DNA of 60,151 nt. Source: an uncultured Lachnospiraceae bacterium (GTDB taxonomy: Bacteria > Bacillota > Clostridia > Lachnospirales > Lachnospiraceae). Shown here one piece after another: positions 60,147 to 60,151 of this stretch. Within the stretch, counting starts at the first letter, position 1. Each line of letters begins with the position of its first letter. The notes beneath the pieces were generated by a model, which was not told the origin of the DNA, did no database searches, and saw only the letters and a list, made by a program, of their open reading frames with translations. Made by a program: the position numbers and the translations under genes. The DNA is taken from contig CAJTUA010000024.1 in the NCBI GenBank assembly GCA_910579615.1, positions 1 through 60,151 of the forward strand, read 5' to 3'.

Positions 60147-60151
60147 ATGAT
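60147..60151 (+). CDS. Start of a truncated plus-strand gene
   Basis: AAAGGAG (60130-60136) is followed 10 bases later by ATG at 60147 and the window ends. Only the first codon is visible, so the product is unknown. Confidence 0.4.

Noticed and set aside
1..60151. tRNA genes, CRISPR arrays and intact insertion sequences
   Set aside because: I scanned by eye for T-loop/anticodon patterns, regularly spaced repeats and transposase motifs and found none that held up.

Overview
The window looks like chromosomal DNA from a Lachnospiraceae-type Clostridium relative, meaning a low-to-mid-GC anaerobic Firmicute from the gut or a similar habitat. The grounds are a dgt-like/dnaG/rpoD/trmK macromolecular-synthesis cluster, a SleB-type spore or cell-wall hydrolase, VanRS-like two-component genes, FeoAB, strong sigma-A promoters and AGGAGG ribosome binding sites. 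No species is assigned. Almost every gene is on the minus strand, so transcription runs right to left. The exceptions are the AP2/HNH-like gene, the SodC-like gene and the two truncated ends. I see no tRNA, complete rRNA operon, CRISPR array or intact insertion sequence.

Layout. 1-4.8 kb (AT-richer): the tail of a plus-strand gene, a secreted 963-aa Ig-like surface protein with its promoter, and a multiply frameshifted Rpn/YhgA-type nuclease pseudogene. 4.9-9.5 kb: threonine synthase, a two-copy 97-bp repeat, a SleB-like hydrolase and a divergent AP2/HNH-like DNA-binding protein. 9.4-15.8 kb: a response regulator, histidine kinase, large membrane protein, ABC ATPase and ABC permease, probably one operon, with a structured repeat between the ABC genes. 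16.0-25 kb: RNase P RNA, gltX, a TGS/uridine-kinase-like protein, a second copy of the structured repeat, then trmK, rpoD, dnaG and a dNTPase. 25-36 kb: FeoB, FeoA, QueH, an ABC-class ATPase, HisC, a cytidylate-kinase-like protein, a chemoreceptor, a zinc-ribbon protein and an aspartate aminotransferase. 36-51.4 kb: a carbohydrate locus running fucI-fucU-fucA-acetyltransferase-GH2-HAD/GH105-GH38 and on through three poorly known genes to nagB. It should take fucose and mannose/galactose/uronate-containing glycans apart and feed lactaldehyde, DHAP, fructose-6-P and acetylated sugars into the cell. No fucK or transporter lies in the window.

51.7-60.1 kb is the accessory part. It holds a cytosolic SodC-like protein, then a three-gene operon from one strong promoter: a GrpE-like coiled-coil protein and two tandem, diverged Hsp70-like ATPases with different N-terminal regions. 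Beside it lie an AbrB-type antitoxin, remnants of a PIN toxin and a GH31 glycosidase, and a Walker-A-less AAA ATPase fragment. This Hsp70/GrpE-like cassette, set among decayed defence and toxin-antitoxin genes, is the best candidate for an undescribed system. Its function is not known to me; a proteostasis, stress or defence role is inference only.
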